A program made the translations under genes and the position numbers. A stretch of 64,000 nt of DNA from assembly GCA_022885665.1 (NCBI GenBank), contig JAGQDJ010000028.1, positions 186,001 to 250,000 on the forward strand, given 5' to 3'. Shown one piece after another: positions 1 through 14,400 of this stretch. Origin of the DNA: Triops longicaudatus. Taxonomy: Eukaryota > Arthropoda > Branchiopoda > Notostraca > Triopsidae. The first letter of the stretch is position 1, and every line of letters starts with the position of its first letter. The notes under the pieces are model-generated. The model searched no databases and was not told the DNA's origin. It was given only the letters and a program-made list of their open reading frames with translations.

Positions 1-2526
1 AAGGAGTTGACTATTGCAGGTATTATTTTGCAGATTTTAAACAAGCTAGCAGTCCTGCTAAGTAACCGCTACACAAACGGACCTGATTACAAAAATGGGC
101 CGAAATGGCCCCGGTATATGCAAACTCCTTATGGGAGAATAACATGGGAATTTTCAGATATCATTCTGGGGAAATTGTTTAAAAAAATCAAAGAAACTGT
201 TGTGACAGTAATGTTGGAGTTATAGATATCTAGTGCACCAGTTTGAATTTTTCTTCAAAAGCTTTTACTAAATTTGTAACTCACGGTTGAATGTTGCTGC
301 TTTTTTATTATACGGAAAAACGAACATCAGTCAAACTAGTGCTCTAGGTCTGATTTTTTGAAATTTTAAGGTATAAAGAGAAACGAAATCAGTCAGGTAC
401 TTTTTGTAATATTGTGTCTGAAAATTTAAGGTTTCGTTTGACAATATTGAGATGTGCCTCTATGAAGAGTGTTCGTTTGAATTCGTTCAACCTCTGCTGT
501 AAGTTACAATAAGAGAACTACCATCGCCGGAGATAATTATGTCCCTATCTCTTGTTTTAAAACATACCGAAAGTTGCGTATACCGGGGCGTTAAATCCCA
601 TTCACTGAACAGAAGCAAATCTGCCTAGTCCTTCTGTGCACCTGACAAAAAGCGTTTCCTTTTCACAGTTGTTCATTAGAAATTTGATGTTTAATAGCAT
701 TTTACTTAATTAGAAAATTTTGTAGAAAAAACGTTCCTCATAAATTAGCTTTGAAGGCTGTAAATGTATACAAACCATTACATCGCCCTCATAAAAAATT
801 TGCGAACCAAACAAAAAGAAAGTAAAGTAATAGTCTAGGACGCAAAACTCAAGGGGCATAAAACCTAAATTAACGTTGTGTAAGAAAAAGGTTGACGAGA
901 ACTCATTGTTGCTTGGAAAGATTTATTACGCTGGAAAAATATTACATAACGTGTATGGTAGTCTCTTGTTTAGTGCTGACCAAAACCCCATGCACATTGA
1001 TTACTGCTTTGAATGTAGATGAAAAAATACTAGAATGTTTTCCCTGATTTGAGAGGAAATTTCTTGTTGCTTGTGTCAAAGAAGAGGGCATCGGGCGTCT
1101 TTTGAAGAGATCCTCAAAGGAGTCCATTTACTAGGTTGTTTCTGAGCAACATTTAAAGCTCCGCTAACATCCTTTTCATGTGATAAAATGTTCCGCGTGC
1201 ATATGAAGGGTCTTTTTGTAGCACGGCTTTTAGGTAGAAAAACTTAAGGATGCAGCCTCTTTAGGCCTTGATTCTGAGATTGTTAGCGCAAGTCAGCTGG
1301 ACGAGACAGTAGATTAGAAGTAAAAAGGGGGAGGAAGCCAAGAAACGTGGGGGCGGGGAGGCATATCCAAACAAGTAGTTGACGTCCCGTAGTCAAACTT
1401 ATAGAGAACAAATGGCCTGCCAGTTTAACTACTATTTGCATTAGCTCATACTTCAGCAGCAGCTAAGCCAGCAACGAAAGGAAAACAAAGTAGTAACTAC
1501 AGGGAAGGTAGAACTCCAAACAGTGTAGTCTTCATGCTACATTCGGTAATTGCAGATTCCACTAAATCTGGTCATAGTGGAAGTGGCTGTTGGGCGCTAT
1601 GGACCAGACATGTCTTAACAGACAAATCAAGCACTGCCATTCTAGAATCAAAGGACACACTTTGACCACTAGGTCAAGTCCAATAGTTACATGCTGAAAC
1701 GTAGTAGAATAGGACAGGAGTATAAACGCGGTATAGCAAAATCTTTTCGCGTCGAATACGTCCGGCTTTATAGGCAAGTCGTGTGCTGGACCGTTCAAAA
1801 GCTTAACAGTGCCGTAAACGCTGCTAATAAGCCTGAATTGTTACAGAATTTGCCTACAAGCAAGGGGTCATTGATTTCTGCGGGTCGTTGTGTGGTAGGA
1901 TGCGTGTGATATTATTCGTGTCCCTATCTATCTTTGCCTGGAATAAGAAAAGAACTGTTTCTGAGTGCCAGCACCACAAGCCAGCTTTAACCTTAAAAAA
2001 ATGCCGGTTGAATTACTTTCTCGGATGTAGCCAAGACATGCAAGCTTGCTTTTTTTTTCCTTTTGTGCGGATAGCCATTGATGAGGCGCAAGAACTCGAC
2101 TCCGCCAAACCTGAGTCGAGCATTTCTCTCCCGTACATGGTAGCTTGCTTTGGCGTCGCAGGATTTCCAGGAACTATAAATCTCCTTTTTCTCTTTCGCA
2201 TGCATTTTTGGCCAGTGACGGCGAGAAGGACCCGTGCCTTGTCAGTGGTATTCTGCTCTGTCGGTTTTCCGTTAGGGATGCGTTCAAAAGATTTTGTTTT
2301 CACCCGTCATCTTAAGACGTTTCCTAGCGTGTATTTTATCTACTGTTATACAATTTTTTCAGATTTTCTTTTCTGCAACTGGAGACCAGCTCTTCATGAG
2401 GTCTCCATCACGCGATGTAGCAAAAGCTATCATTGTGTCGTTTTCTAATTTCTTGACAGTTTCTGTGCTTCCTCGAGCTCCGAACCTTGTTTGCGTATGT
2501 ATGCAAATCCGTAACGTCTTATGCAA

Positions 2527-2550
2527 AATAATGATAATAATAATAATGAT
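2527..2550. repeat. AAT-type microsatellite
   Basis: A short, slightly impure run of AAT/ATG-type trinucleotides. It lies in non-coding sequence and has no evident function. Confidence 0.7.
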
Positions 2551-3231
2551 CATTTTTGGAAGGTATAATTGTTTTTTTAAGTTATTTAAAGCCACAAAAA
2601 TAGATGCAGAACGTTCTATTTTCAAACCCGTTGTTCTTACAGGTCTTACAAAATATAAACATAAATTAACCTATCGTTAAATTACGCCGTCTTAGAAAAT
2701 TACGTGTCACCATAGCGTCCTTTTTTTCCCTTCATTTTGCAGTCCTCATGGAGGGAAAGCGCAAGCTGCGTCACAAGCCATTGATCTGCTAGAAATTGCG
2801 GCAAAACTACTTCATTTATCCCAAAGATGGTGACGTTCAATTTGCGAAAATGGCTGGATTGGACAATCGGTCGATTTATACTGACAAACGGCACTTGCAA
2901 GCCTATAAGACTTTTCCCAGTTTTGTGCTTAGTAGACGAAAGGAAGGCTTTATGGCGAATGTGCAACTTCAGGCCCAATGACTTGAAGCTTTGATTGTCC
3001 TTAAAAGAAGAAAGGAACTCAACAAACATTTCGACGTAATGAAGCTTTACCAAGCTCGAATTGCGACCGTTTGCTGCTGAAATGGGCAAATTATTTAGTT
3101 GCTTAATTTTGCAAGTCCTATTTAACACACTGTGTTACTATCCTCAACGGCACTTCCTGATAGATTTGCAAGTCTGGATAAAAGCACAGTCCGTTTAAAT
3201 ACGTATTGGATATCTATTTTCCACATATTAT

Positions 3232-3251
3232 TAATTTAGTCTAATTTAGTC
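3232..3251. repeat. Two tandem copies of a 10-nt unit
   Basis: The 10-nt unit taatttagtc occurs twice head to tail, in intergenic AT-rich sequence. It is small enough to be a slippage product. Confidence 0.6.
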
Positions 3252-6200
3252 TCATGTTTTCCAATGTTGATGGCCTGCATAAGGTCGTTATGGCGTGTTA
3301 TCAAAACCAAATCACGTCTATAAAAGTAAACAAAGAGGCTAAAACATATGGACTCCGAAATGACTCTACTGTGTACCCCGTGTCGGTGCCAATTTGTTTA
3401 TTTCCGACCGCAAACTGGGTTTTACATTGTCTACCTAGGAGGTTTTTTGTTTACTCTTGTTAAATTGCCTGATTTCGTTCAAACTAGCCATGAAAGCGGT
3501 GGCAAAACAGCTCCCGTGCTGTTAGAACTCTTAGAGGGCTGGGCGCGTTTTAATAACCTATTGCTCGCAACATTCAGGCTATAAGATTCAAAAGGTCCGT
3601 TTTTTCTTACTTCTGTATATAAAAAAGGTTAGAAACCTTTTGGTCATCTCATTTTGTTCATTCCTTTTTCTTTTATTGACCGGTAGCATGACTGATATCG
3701 ATTTAATTTCTGAGCCCCCATTCCCAACTTTTGAGCGCCTGTTTCATGGGGTTACGGCAGAAGGTGCTAAGAGAAAGCCGTGAAACGGAAACGGAGTGAG
3801 GGAACCGATAGCCTAACTTTATGGGACGGGAAAGACATTTTCCTACCCTTCACAACTCTGTATTTCTTATCGGTCTGCCTGGGTGGAAAGTATCCCCTGC
3901 CCTGTAAAAAAAAATTCTTGTTGTTCGCCTGAATAGGTTTTGGCCTACTTTGTCTTCGGAGCCGTTTTACAGATCTTTCCTGTTTACATTATGGAAATAT
4001 TGTGCAATTTACTATTCGCTCTCGTCTTTTCTGGGAAAAGATAGCTGCTAAAAAATTCGGAGCATTGTTCTCTCAGACTTACCTAGGGATCACTCATTTT
4101 TGAGTAAATGTAAGGGATTAAAGCTTAGAAAGCAACTTAGTTCTAATAACATGCATTTTTCACCTTTAAAACCGAGTAAGCTAGAAAGCTACAAAATTTT
4201 ACTTGGTTGGTATAATGGTTATTTTCGTATGTGTTAGTGACGATATTTTCTCAGCTTTTTTACTCTTATTCGGAAAGATTGGAATAAATAGAAATAAACC
4301 AGAGCCAGCCACTGAACGAACGCATGCGAAAGAGCGTATGGTTCGGCGTCTGAACCCACCTTCTGAACTTGGAAGGTATTTAGAATTTAGCATACTTTTA
4401 AGAAGTCTTGGTGGTGAATGTACTCCTTTAATTTCGGTTGGCGGCTTTCTAAGAGGCTCTGAAAATGTTGGCAAGTTTTGTTTGATTCTAAGTTAGTCCA
4501 AATTAAATCTAGGACGGGAAATTCGTACACCTCACTATGATAGGGAGTGGAATTGCAGCCTTTCCCAACTTTTCCTCTTGAGTTATAAACAAGCTTTTCT
4601 AAAATGCAAAAGCGATGCCAAGACGGAGAAGTCAGGGGGTTACTACTTTTGGGGCAATTCTCATTGTGTTCTCGTGAAATAAAGTTTACCAAAATTGGTC
4701 CAACCCAAACTTGAAGCCTTGAGTGTAAGAAATCCCACCAAGCTCCATGACATTAGAGGCAAAGTTGCACGAACAAACTCTATGGTGCGCGGGAAAGTTT
4801 CCAAATGAGAAGCCAGGAAATATAACAGAAATAATCACGAAAAATGACAATCGTCAAAATAATTTCATTAAACCTATTCGTTTCATTTCATATGCCTGGA
4901 AACAATATGCAATACGCCTTGAGAGGGTCAAGTCATCCTTTCTTAATCGAATTAGCGTAATTAAACACAAACATAAAGAAGACGAAGAAACATCTGGGTT
5001 TCTAGATGTGAAAATCTTATTACTCGACTTCGCAAACTGCACTTCCACACGCTTATGTACGCCGTTAATTCCTAACCATGCACAACCCGCCCGCTCACTG
5101 GGAAGATTAGACATTTCAACTCGGCGAGTGACTGATGTGAGAGGGCACACTGCCAGATCCATGATGAAAGCGAGGAAGAATTTTTCTGCTGCCGTAAATT
5201 GATAATAGACCGCAGAGAAAAAGTTTGCGGCTTATGAAGAAATATGGAGTACACTGGGAAACAGTATTTACGCGTAATTCAACTCTCGTGATCTTCTTGA
5301 ATTAAGTGTACTCTAACTACTAGTTCGTGAACTATATCTTTGCTTCGAGCTTCTGATAAACTTGGTAAGGTACTTCAAAGGAAAGCACTTCATTCTTTGC
5401 GGGTCACTCGTTAGATTTCTCTCCTCGTCATAAAGTATTTTTCCTTTCTTACTTGCAAGGCAGTTGCCATTGGTGAGTAGGCTTCTAACGTAGGAAAGGA
5501 AGTTTACCAGAAAAACCTTTCCGCTTGTCTGCATCCCTGCAGCTAGTGACTGGTCTAAGCGCCCCCTTCTGTATGGCAATTTCGTGTACCCGGAAAAGTG
5601 TAGAAGTGCTGGAGCGCAAATTCTTTTGTGCAGTAATATAAACAGCGTCTGCAGCAGCACTACAATACATACTTAATGAAACTTCCCAGCAACCACTATT
5701 TGTGGGACAACAAAAAAGACTTGAGTTTACTATTGTGCCTATTTTTTTGTAACCTTTTGAATCTCTGGTTAAATAAAAGGCGCATCTGAGGTTGACATTG
5801 CAAACGTTATGTGTCTCCAAGTAGAGCAGTTCGGCGAGAAGTATTTTGTCCGCATCCTACTGAGCCGTAAGTATTCAGAGTTGACCCGACGAAACTACCA
5901 TATCATCTCGACAGCTATATGCTCCATGCCAAATAAGCCCGTTCTCGTCCTCTTTTATATTGGGAAACCCTCCTCCCAGAAGAGGTCAGCTTTATTTTCG
6001 TGGGGAGCGTTTTTTATTTTCCGAGAAAGAAAGTTGACTGGGCTAAGAGAACAGAAGAAATATCTCCGTTGACAATGGCTCTTCGCGTGCCCTCCCAACA
6101 ACTCAGCGGAAAAGCATCGCAGCCTCTTCAGATGAGATTGTCTACGAGACAGGCTTATCTCGCCAACGGAAGGACAGCTAAGGTAAACGGAAAACAAACT

Positions 6201-9200
6201 TACACTTGCAACGATCCAGCCTCGTCTTCAAGACGGATACACACTCGAGCTGTAATGTAGAAATAGGGTGTATAGACGATACGTAGGGTACACGAAAACG
6301 TCTACTCGCTCGGATTCTTAAGCACGAGGAGTCGTCGATATGAGGACGCCGTGCTTTGGGTTTAGCGTTCTGGAGCGACACCGTTTACCAAACGCTACCG
6401 GGAACGCAAAACACAGTACAATGGAATTTCTAGTAAAATGGTGCACAAAAAACAAGTACGACCGTTGCTTTCCTTTCCATTTCCATGTGCATTTAAATGG
6501 TAATGTCTCAATTTCTTACTCGATAGGATGCTTCTTATCATGCATGTCGTACGAAAATGTCTGCAACCCTTGTCCAACTACTTTCCCTACGTGCGCAGTA
6601 ATCCTCCCACTTTCGCGGTCTCCATTGACGCGAACTCGACTTTACGCGATCGGAAATTGTTCAATTTTAAATATAAATAAGGACCTTTTTATAATGAACT
6701 CTTAAAAGCAGAAATTTTTTTTGGTATGTTCCAAGTTCTTTATATGAGAGACTTTTACTGGGACACTAAATCCCGTTCATTGTAACCAACAATTTGTGGT
6801 AAAAGGGTTCGTTAGAGAGAGATTCCACCGTAGTAAATTACTCGTACATAAGACCTACTATAACAACGGAAGTTATGTGAACAAGAATCGACAAACGTGT
6901 AGTGTTCTGTCAAATGAACTAAATTACTGTGGTAAGATTTAGAATGCTTTACATTCGCCTCATTCAATCAGTTTTGAAAAATGCATTTTCTAAACAAGAA
7001 CACTTTCTACTTTCGTGTGCTTGTCTTTAAAAGTACGAGGTAAAATATCTAACTGGTAAAGTATGTAAAATACTTAAGTGAAGCTACACTTTTAGACGAC
7101 ACTGAAACGCGTTCGCATCATACACGTCCGTAATATAATTCGATTTTACGCGGGTTATATCTACATTGTATATCCGCAGAAAATCGCGTAGGTGGAGAAT
7201 GCTATGCTGCGACTTTCGAGAAGGTTTTTTTCGCAACACTACTCAGAAAACTGGAGTGTTTTATTCTTCTTTCAAATAACGCGCTGAAATAATGCACAAG
7301 GTAATCATGTGTAACAAACGCTTTAAATTATACCTAAGCTTATGGAACGAATTACACTTGCATGTTGAGTAGGTTTATCTAGATTTACGAATCTCTTTAA
7401 ATCTTTACCATCACTAGAATCCAGCTTCAGGAATAAAATTATGCAAAGGTTGCTGGATTTGTACATATTCAGCATAGGAAACGGCTAAGTTTTACTTGCT
7501 TCAAATGTTAGGGAGCCGTTCTTTGCATACTTGTAAAAGTACCGGTGCCAAAGCACAGTACTTAATAGGCAAAAGGCGGGAAGGGGTTGGCCGAGGTTGT
7601 TGCTTTTAAGTCGGTTTCCCATTTAGCATGTCAATTGTCACTGGGGGGTACAGCAATGTTTATACATAGAGACTTTAGGGAGGGGGGAAGAAAAAGGAGA
7701 GACCGCGGGGCCTCCAGCCTGGCTTTCCCTCCCTTATCTCTTCGTGACACCCGTAAAAGCGTTGGAATTCCATTTGGCGTTGATTTACTTGAGACTGCGA
7801 GCTGCCCGTAGCATCAAGGGGCTTGCACTTGTGCCGCTCCCCCCTCTCTTCAAATTTCAGGCGTTTTCCGGCCGTCACTGACTCGTCTTTCAAGCGCAAG
7901 AGCGTAATCTTGGACGTAAACCGTACGAAATTGTACACGTGCAATAACGCGACTGTATACTCTTACCTAAGTGGTCTCCGTTAATGAAGCATTTTACTTT
8001 TACCCATCGTCAAAGAAACGAGGTAATTGTGTGGAAGCTCGAAACCTTAAAGTCTGAAGTAGCTTACTTTCATGCTTCATAAAAGGATGTTTTTTGGAGG
8101 GTTCTTGTTGAGAGGTTTAAAGGCTGATTGAATGTATTGTCAGAATGAAGGGAAGTTTGTGGCCGGGAAGGGCTGAGCTTGGCACTGATATTTGGTGAAA
8201 ATCCGAATGCTGAATTGCTTATAGATGGCCGCGACGATAGAAAGCATTGGTAGTGCTTATGCGGTTCGCCTGCGTTTTTTTCTTCCCTCCACACTACTGA
8301 GATGACACTTTACGGTTATGGCAAGTCGTCAGTGACAGCACCGGCACCTTGGCACCGATAAGCCCCTAATGAAGTACCCTAACATATTTTTTCCTGCTTT
8401 CACGGCTGACTTGGGAGACTGGCGTCTTTCTACGTGCGTCATTAGACAGCCATTAAAAAAGCAAGAAAAAAAAAGAAAAGAAAACCCGGCACAGGTTCAG
8501 TTAGCACTGTGACAATAAATCATTTAATCAACCGGTGGCTTATACTGTAGTCAAGGGTTATTGTCTAATCAAACGGCACACGTTGTGCAGCATAGGAAAA
8601 CACGCTTGTGTGCAGATGCTGTAACTGTGCTGTAACGAACCGTGTTTTGAAAAGCAAAGTTTGGCGAAAAGTAAGCTGTAACACTACATGAATGCTTGTA
8701 TACATTAAATGACAAAATTAAGAAAAAAAAGTTCGTGAAAACAACCATGAAAACCTTGCGACAGTTGTCCGTTTATGGCGCATTTTACCTTAAGTTGGTT
8801 CTATAAAATCAATTTTAGTAAAATCTCAGGTTTTTAGGAAAAAAAGGGGGAAAGAAACACTTGGGTTTTGCACAAAAAGTAATGAATTATTAAAATACCG
8901 GCTTGATTTTTCGAGTAGTAAGGCTTTAAAGCTGATTTTTCATCCGTTCAACAAGATATATGAGCCATGAAATAAAACAAGATTTGGATGTCATTCTCTC
9001 GCCTACGTTTTCAACTATAATGACCCATAAGCGGAGCATTATGCATTTCTTTACCTCTCTTTTATAAAAATATGCTGTGTGCACATGAAATCCTTACAAT
9101 GAAGACTAGCATCAGATATAAGAAAATTCCAGAAGCTAGAAGAAAATAAAAGTAGACTTCAGGGAAGGGGGGGAAAATCTCAAGTGGAATTGAGATAAAT

Positions 9201-11366
9201 TCCGTTGAGACACTACCACACAACCTTCTCTAACGAGAACTGACACCAAAGAATTATTCTTAGTATGTCGGGAGACAGTTTATTTAAGAGTGCATCAGTC
9301 CTGAATCACCCACAGGCTTATTTATTGTGCGTTAGATAGAGTTTAGGGCACTGAACTTAGAAAAGTGGGCGAATGAGGTGTTCAGTAATGTGCTCTGGCC
9401 TGATTAGAATATTTGGCCCAAGTAGCTGAGGTGTTGGGAATGGTTCAATTTGTCGTGAGTAATATTCGGGCTCGATCGTGTTGATACTGGTTTCGAGCTC
9501 CCTAGCCAAGGATTGATCCCATAATTTCTGATTGATGAGCTAGGGTCTCCTTTCAGAGGGTACCATATGGGCGCACGTCGTAAAAGAAATGCGAACGCAG
9601 CGCTGGGAGGCCAATGGCGTAGGCTACGAAGAGCCTTCCCAGGTTTCCAAATTGAGCAATTGTCTTATTGCCACTCAGCATGTGTAGTGGTTTTCCGAAG
9701 GAGCGAAACACGCCGAGGAATGTCCAGCCTGCTGCTGAGCAGAGCTGTTAGCATCTTAAGTTGAGTCAGTTCACCCTAGTCTACTCGTATTTTATAGTAA
9801 TTCTCCCCACCCCTTACTATAAATCGTTTGTCTCGTATAATTTAATGGCCTTCGATTACAGGGACTCCAAACTATAGTGCTGTTTACGGGACCCTCTACA
9901 GCCTCACTCAGGAAGACCTTGGGATCATGGAGCTTGGGGATGCGTTGAGTCGAAAAAGCAAACAAACAGTGCTTCGCTTGAGCACACGCGCTAGTCGATT
10001 TTTTTTCGCTTTCTCCTTTTTTCCCTGGCATGAAACTGAGTATAACATTAAATAACCATCGACATACAGAAAGACGTCCTTGTGTCCACCAGAATGGCTA
10101 ATATCACGAGAATTTCTCTTCCCAACTGTTTACTTTTTTGTTCGGCAAAGAAGACTTGGTGTTAATGCACGAGCTTGTATTGGTTGGCGTGTCTCGTAAC
10201 AGGATAGAGGGTTAAAGCGCGAAGTGTCGCCTGACTAAATATTCACTAACAAACAGACGCCAACTTAAACGATGTGGAATAACGACGGAATGCCAGTCAC
10301 GGAAGGGAGTTTTGGTTCTCGTTAACAGAAATACTGCTCATTAAAGAGTTGCGAGAACTGACTTGTCGCAAAGACCAGTAGCCCGCGTATTGATTTTTAG
10401 CTGGCTCTACGCAAAATGCAGTCATGTGTCACTGCGTTTGTAGTGCATCGAAAAATAACGAATGCCGCCTAACGTTGACGGCGTGTGTTCGAGAAAACTT
10501 CTGTGCAAGCAGCAGCTGATTCAGTTTAAATTTATGGACAAGCTTTGGGTTGAGTCAAAGTTGTGTCTGGGGTAAGTCGACGTTGTTATAACAGTGCAGG
10601 AAGTCAAGTGAAATACGAAGTACGTACGTACATTTCAAGCAGCTGTTCGCCCAAGTTACACTTTCGAGTAGTGCGTTTGGACTACTCTATATACTCTTAA
10701 GATTGTATCAGTAACAGCTTCGGTTGCTTGGCCTTATTGTTTACTGAACTTGCTTAGGGTACGTCAAAAACTCATGTTCTTACTTTGCGTTCGGAAAAAA
10801 TCAAGATTTTTCGCTATTAAATTTTATTACCCATAGCAGTTGAAAGAAACAGCCGATCGATCGCACGTTAAGCTTTACATTCTAGTACAGATGTTTGAAA
10901 AGTTTACATAATTTTGTAAAAGCGATATATCATTGGCCTTTTTAGACCACTTCATGAATATTTTTCCTATCAGTGACGAGAATTCGCTCTGCTCTAAAAC
11001 TACTGTTGTGTCATAGAAAATAAGAAATATCTTTCGTGTTTTTTTTATCAAAAATGGATTGTCTCCAACACTCCAAATCTCCAAAACAAGTTATATATTC
11101 AAAAGTAAAGGACGGTACGACTGCACTTACTCTAAAAGTTCTTTTACAGGTCAAGTTTTCTATCCTGCTACTTACGGAAAAGAATTCTAGATTATTGATG
11201 GTATTCTTATACGCACGCGTTTTGTGACCACAAGTGAGTTTTCCTCTTCCATGACATCAACGGTTCCGCGTCAACAGTCTCGTTTATGTAACAAGAATCT
11301 CATTTTCCCACTCGCGTGTTACCTTCTTTGTTTGCTTACTTCAAAGAATCTTGTGATTTCTTGGTT

Positions 11367-11369
<3 letters not shown>

Positions 11370-11398
<29 letters not shown>
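11370..11398. repeat. Poly(A) run, 29 nt
   Basis: An uninterrupted run of 29 A on the plus strand. It could be the tail remnant of a retroposed element, but I saw no flanking target-site duplication or recognisable retroelement body upstream, so simple slippage is equally likely. Confidence 0.85.
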
Positions 11399-11406
<8 letters not shown>

Positions 11407-14400
11407 GCACTGCCGGCTTTCAATGAAATGCTTCGTAGTGGAAAATCTACTTGTGTCATAAATTTGAAAGCTCCAAGCATACTGGCCAAACATTACGCAA
11501 CGCCTTTGATGAGCTAATGTACTTGACACGTGTCGGGCTATGCGCTTCCAATCAATAGAATGACTTGTCTTTTGGTGATTTGCAGCAGATATGGATGCAC
11601 ATCTACGATGCTCTTAAATGTAAATAATTTCAAGGACGATTTAAAGTAGTGTTTGAACACCCTCATGAGCTCAAGAACAGAAATGGTGTTTTTCTGTTTC
11701 CCGTTTTTACACATCTAACTTGTTTATTCGAACAGGCAGGAACCGAAGATTACTGGGCATGTTCAGAATTCGTGTATCTAATGTTATTGCTGATAGTCAT
11801 GAAGAGTTACGCCCCCGAGGTAAAACTTTCCGTCTTCCTCAAAATATTGTCAACCGGCAGTCATTAATCGTCGCTACCGAACCTCCGACAAACTTTTCGG
11901 GGCAAACGCATGAATGCCACCTCGGAAGATTAACGGGGAACATCGTTACTGTACATGCTTGCAAGGTAAGCAGGTTTGGAGGGCTTCAAGTGACAGTTTC
12001 TGTGTAAGGGCTAAACTTGCTGGAGTGAACCTGGCCCAAAGCCGTAGCCGAGAATACAATGCTATTATGACAATGGCTCTACAATAGGCTTTTGTTTCTT
12101 TTCCGGATCCATGCTCTGCATATCTCTTCCCTACATGAGTAGCTTAAGGAAGTAACCGTGTGGTCTTACGTATACCGCAAGGCTGCACAATAACTGACAG
12201 GTCAGAATGTGCGTCAGCTTTGAAGAACAGGTGGCTCATGTCACGCGAAGGGGGAGAAAAAGCATAATAGTTCCTCGTAAATCAACCAAGACGTAAAGCT
12301 TGGTTGGTGGTACGGGCGGTGTCGGGGTACGTAACACTGCAGCAAGCTCAGAACATGATAACGTAGAGTTTGAGGTCCGAAACCCGGTGATTATTGCCAC
12401 TGCTGTGGTTTCGTAACAGTTTTTATGCGTATCGCTGTCTGAAGTATGATAAAATGTCCCGAGGTGTAACACGGCAAGTTAGAGGGCTTTCAATTAATCC
12501 CCTGACACCCCGTGACACGAAGAAAAATGCAAGCACAGGGAATACTTAAGGACGAATGAAACGATTCGAGTAACGGGGCTTGTCGTGAAAAGGAAGAGCC
12601 CCAAGGTCTAGTTCGTTTCTTTTCTATACTGAACCTTTGCTCCTACACGTGTCGCTGGTAATACTGCATGGATTAGTGTGTGTTAAAAGTTTCACAACCT
12701 AGTGAGCGTGTGTACAAACAAATGCGTGCTATAATACATGTTTCAGCGTTTTACAGCAATGTTGACAAACCCATCAAGCGATTTATGCGCAGCTCGATTA
12801 AGCGTTTTAGTTTCAAGAAATCGCGCACATACCATAAAAAGCACTACACATGAATTTTACAATTTCCTTTCGATGATTTCAGTATTTCCCTTGGTATAAA
12901 AAAGATATGACAGAATCAAAAGCAGGCCCCAGATTTTGCTTTTTGTTTGCTTTTTTTTCCTTCGCCAACTCCAGAGACTCTGCAGCGAAGGAGTTTTGCT
13001 TTTCAGTTCAATAACTTAAAATATGCTAGTCGGGTCTCGGGCGCACTATTGAAAAAGAAGACGCGAAATGTTTCCTTTGACGAAAAAACGGCGAGAATTT
13101 GGTAAGCTCTTGCTTCTTCAGACGGTTTTGACAGGTTTGTTTAGACAAGGCTAAACATAGAAGAAGAGGATACATGAAAGTGGGGAAGGATTCATTTAAC
13201 TGTACACAGAACACTTTTTTTCCCCGGAGTAGTACAATCAAGAATTTTGCATTTTACGAAGAACGCTCGAAAAGCAAAGAGATTGCGGCCTCGGCTAAAG
13301 TACCTTCCCTTTTCGCTGATTACTTCCAAAACTCTCTGAGCGTGCGGCTCAGCTGAGGATCGTTTATTCTGCATGCCTTCAGACTCCCCGGACGAAAAGT
13401 TGCACTGCTTGGCTTTAAGCAACAAATCTTCCACAGCTCCTGCGGAATACTTTTCCCCAAGTTTATTTTATAAGTTATTCCTGTTACTGCCCGTGCTTCA
13501 AAGTCGTACGTTGTATTTTGAGCGCAGGTTGTAAAGATGTACTCCATTTCTTACAGCGAAGTTTTTTCCCTGTAATGGAACTCATGCACTGTACAGTACC
13601 ATTTTACTTCTCCTGAAGCTAGAGACAAAAAAGCGGATTGCACGGTCGGTGAGGAAAGAGAATGAACAAGGAACTTTTAATTCTGACAAGTCGAATAAGG
13701 ATTTCGCCGAAAGAACTAGTGCTAGTACTTTGTAGCGATTTTAACTGATAAAAAATTTATCACTACGTAATTCCTTTCTTTAGGAAAGCATACATTACGT
13801 TAAAACGAACGTCTACATTTCGCAGGCTTAAATTAAGGGACGGAGAAAAAGAAAAATAAGTGACATGTTCATTTCCCTACTGTGTTTGGAGGATTCTGAA
13901 ACCATCAGTTCAACTTGGAGAAAAAAATGGATTAAGAACTTACCTGTGTTTATACTTGATGAAGGTAGAAGTACTGGGGTTTCTTGAAGATTAACAGTCT
14001 CGGCGATTAACAGAACTGTTGTAAGATACATGAAAACTAAACAACCGGAAACGGCCATGATGAAGAGCCTAAATTCACCTTTTAACCATTACTTGGAAAA
14101 ATTTTCAGTGTTTCACCGTTCGTTAACAATATATGTGGAGCATTAATTGCTATGGACAATGTTAGCCAGAAGGGTAAACGCCCTTCCGAAGCATCCATAT
14201 GTCGGAATTCAATAATTTTGCCATCTTGGATAACACCCACCAACTTCTGGACGCGCTGTAACTTGGGTCGTAAAATCCTTTCCGAAATGAGGATTCTGGG
14301 ACGATACTTTTAGCGCACCACTTTTCAACATTCACGCGGGTCGGGGAATGGTATCCTAATTAATAAACGTTCGCGAAATGCCGAATAGGGTTTATTCAAC

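Noticed and set aside
1900..2448. 182-codon plus-strand frame, the longest ATG frame in the left desert
   Set aside because: Two antisense frames overlap it, composition is Phe/Cys-rich as expected from T-rich DNA, and no family or splice context supports it.
4747..5202. 151-codon plus-strand frame
   Set aside because: No recognisable domain, no promoter or splice signals, and an antisense 102-codon frame overlaps it. It is compatible with chance in 64 kb read in six frames.
10620..10631. Palindromic GTAC repeat
   Set aside because: Twelve bases of simple repeat; too short and common to call a site.
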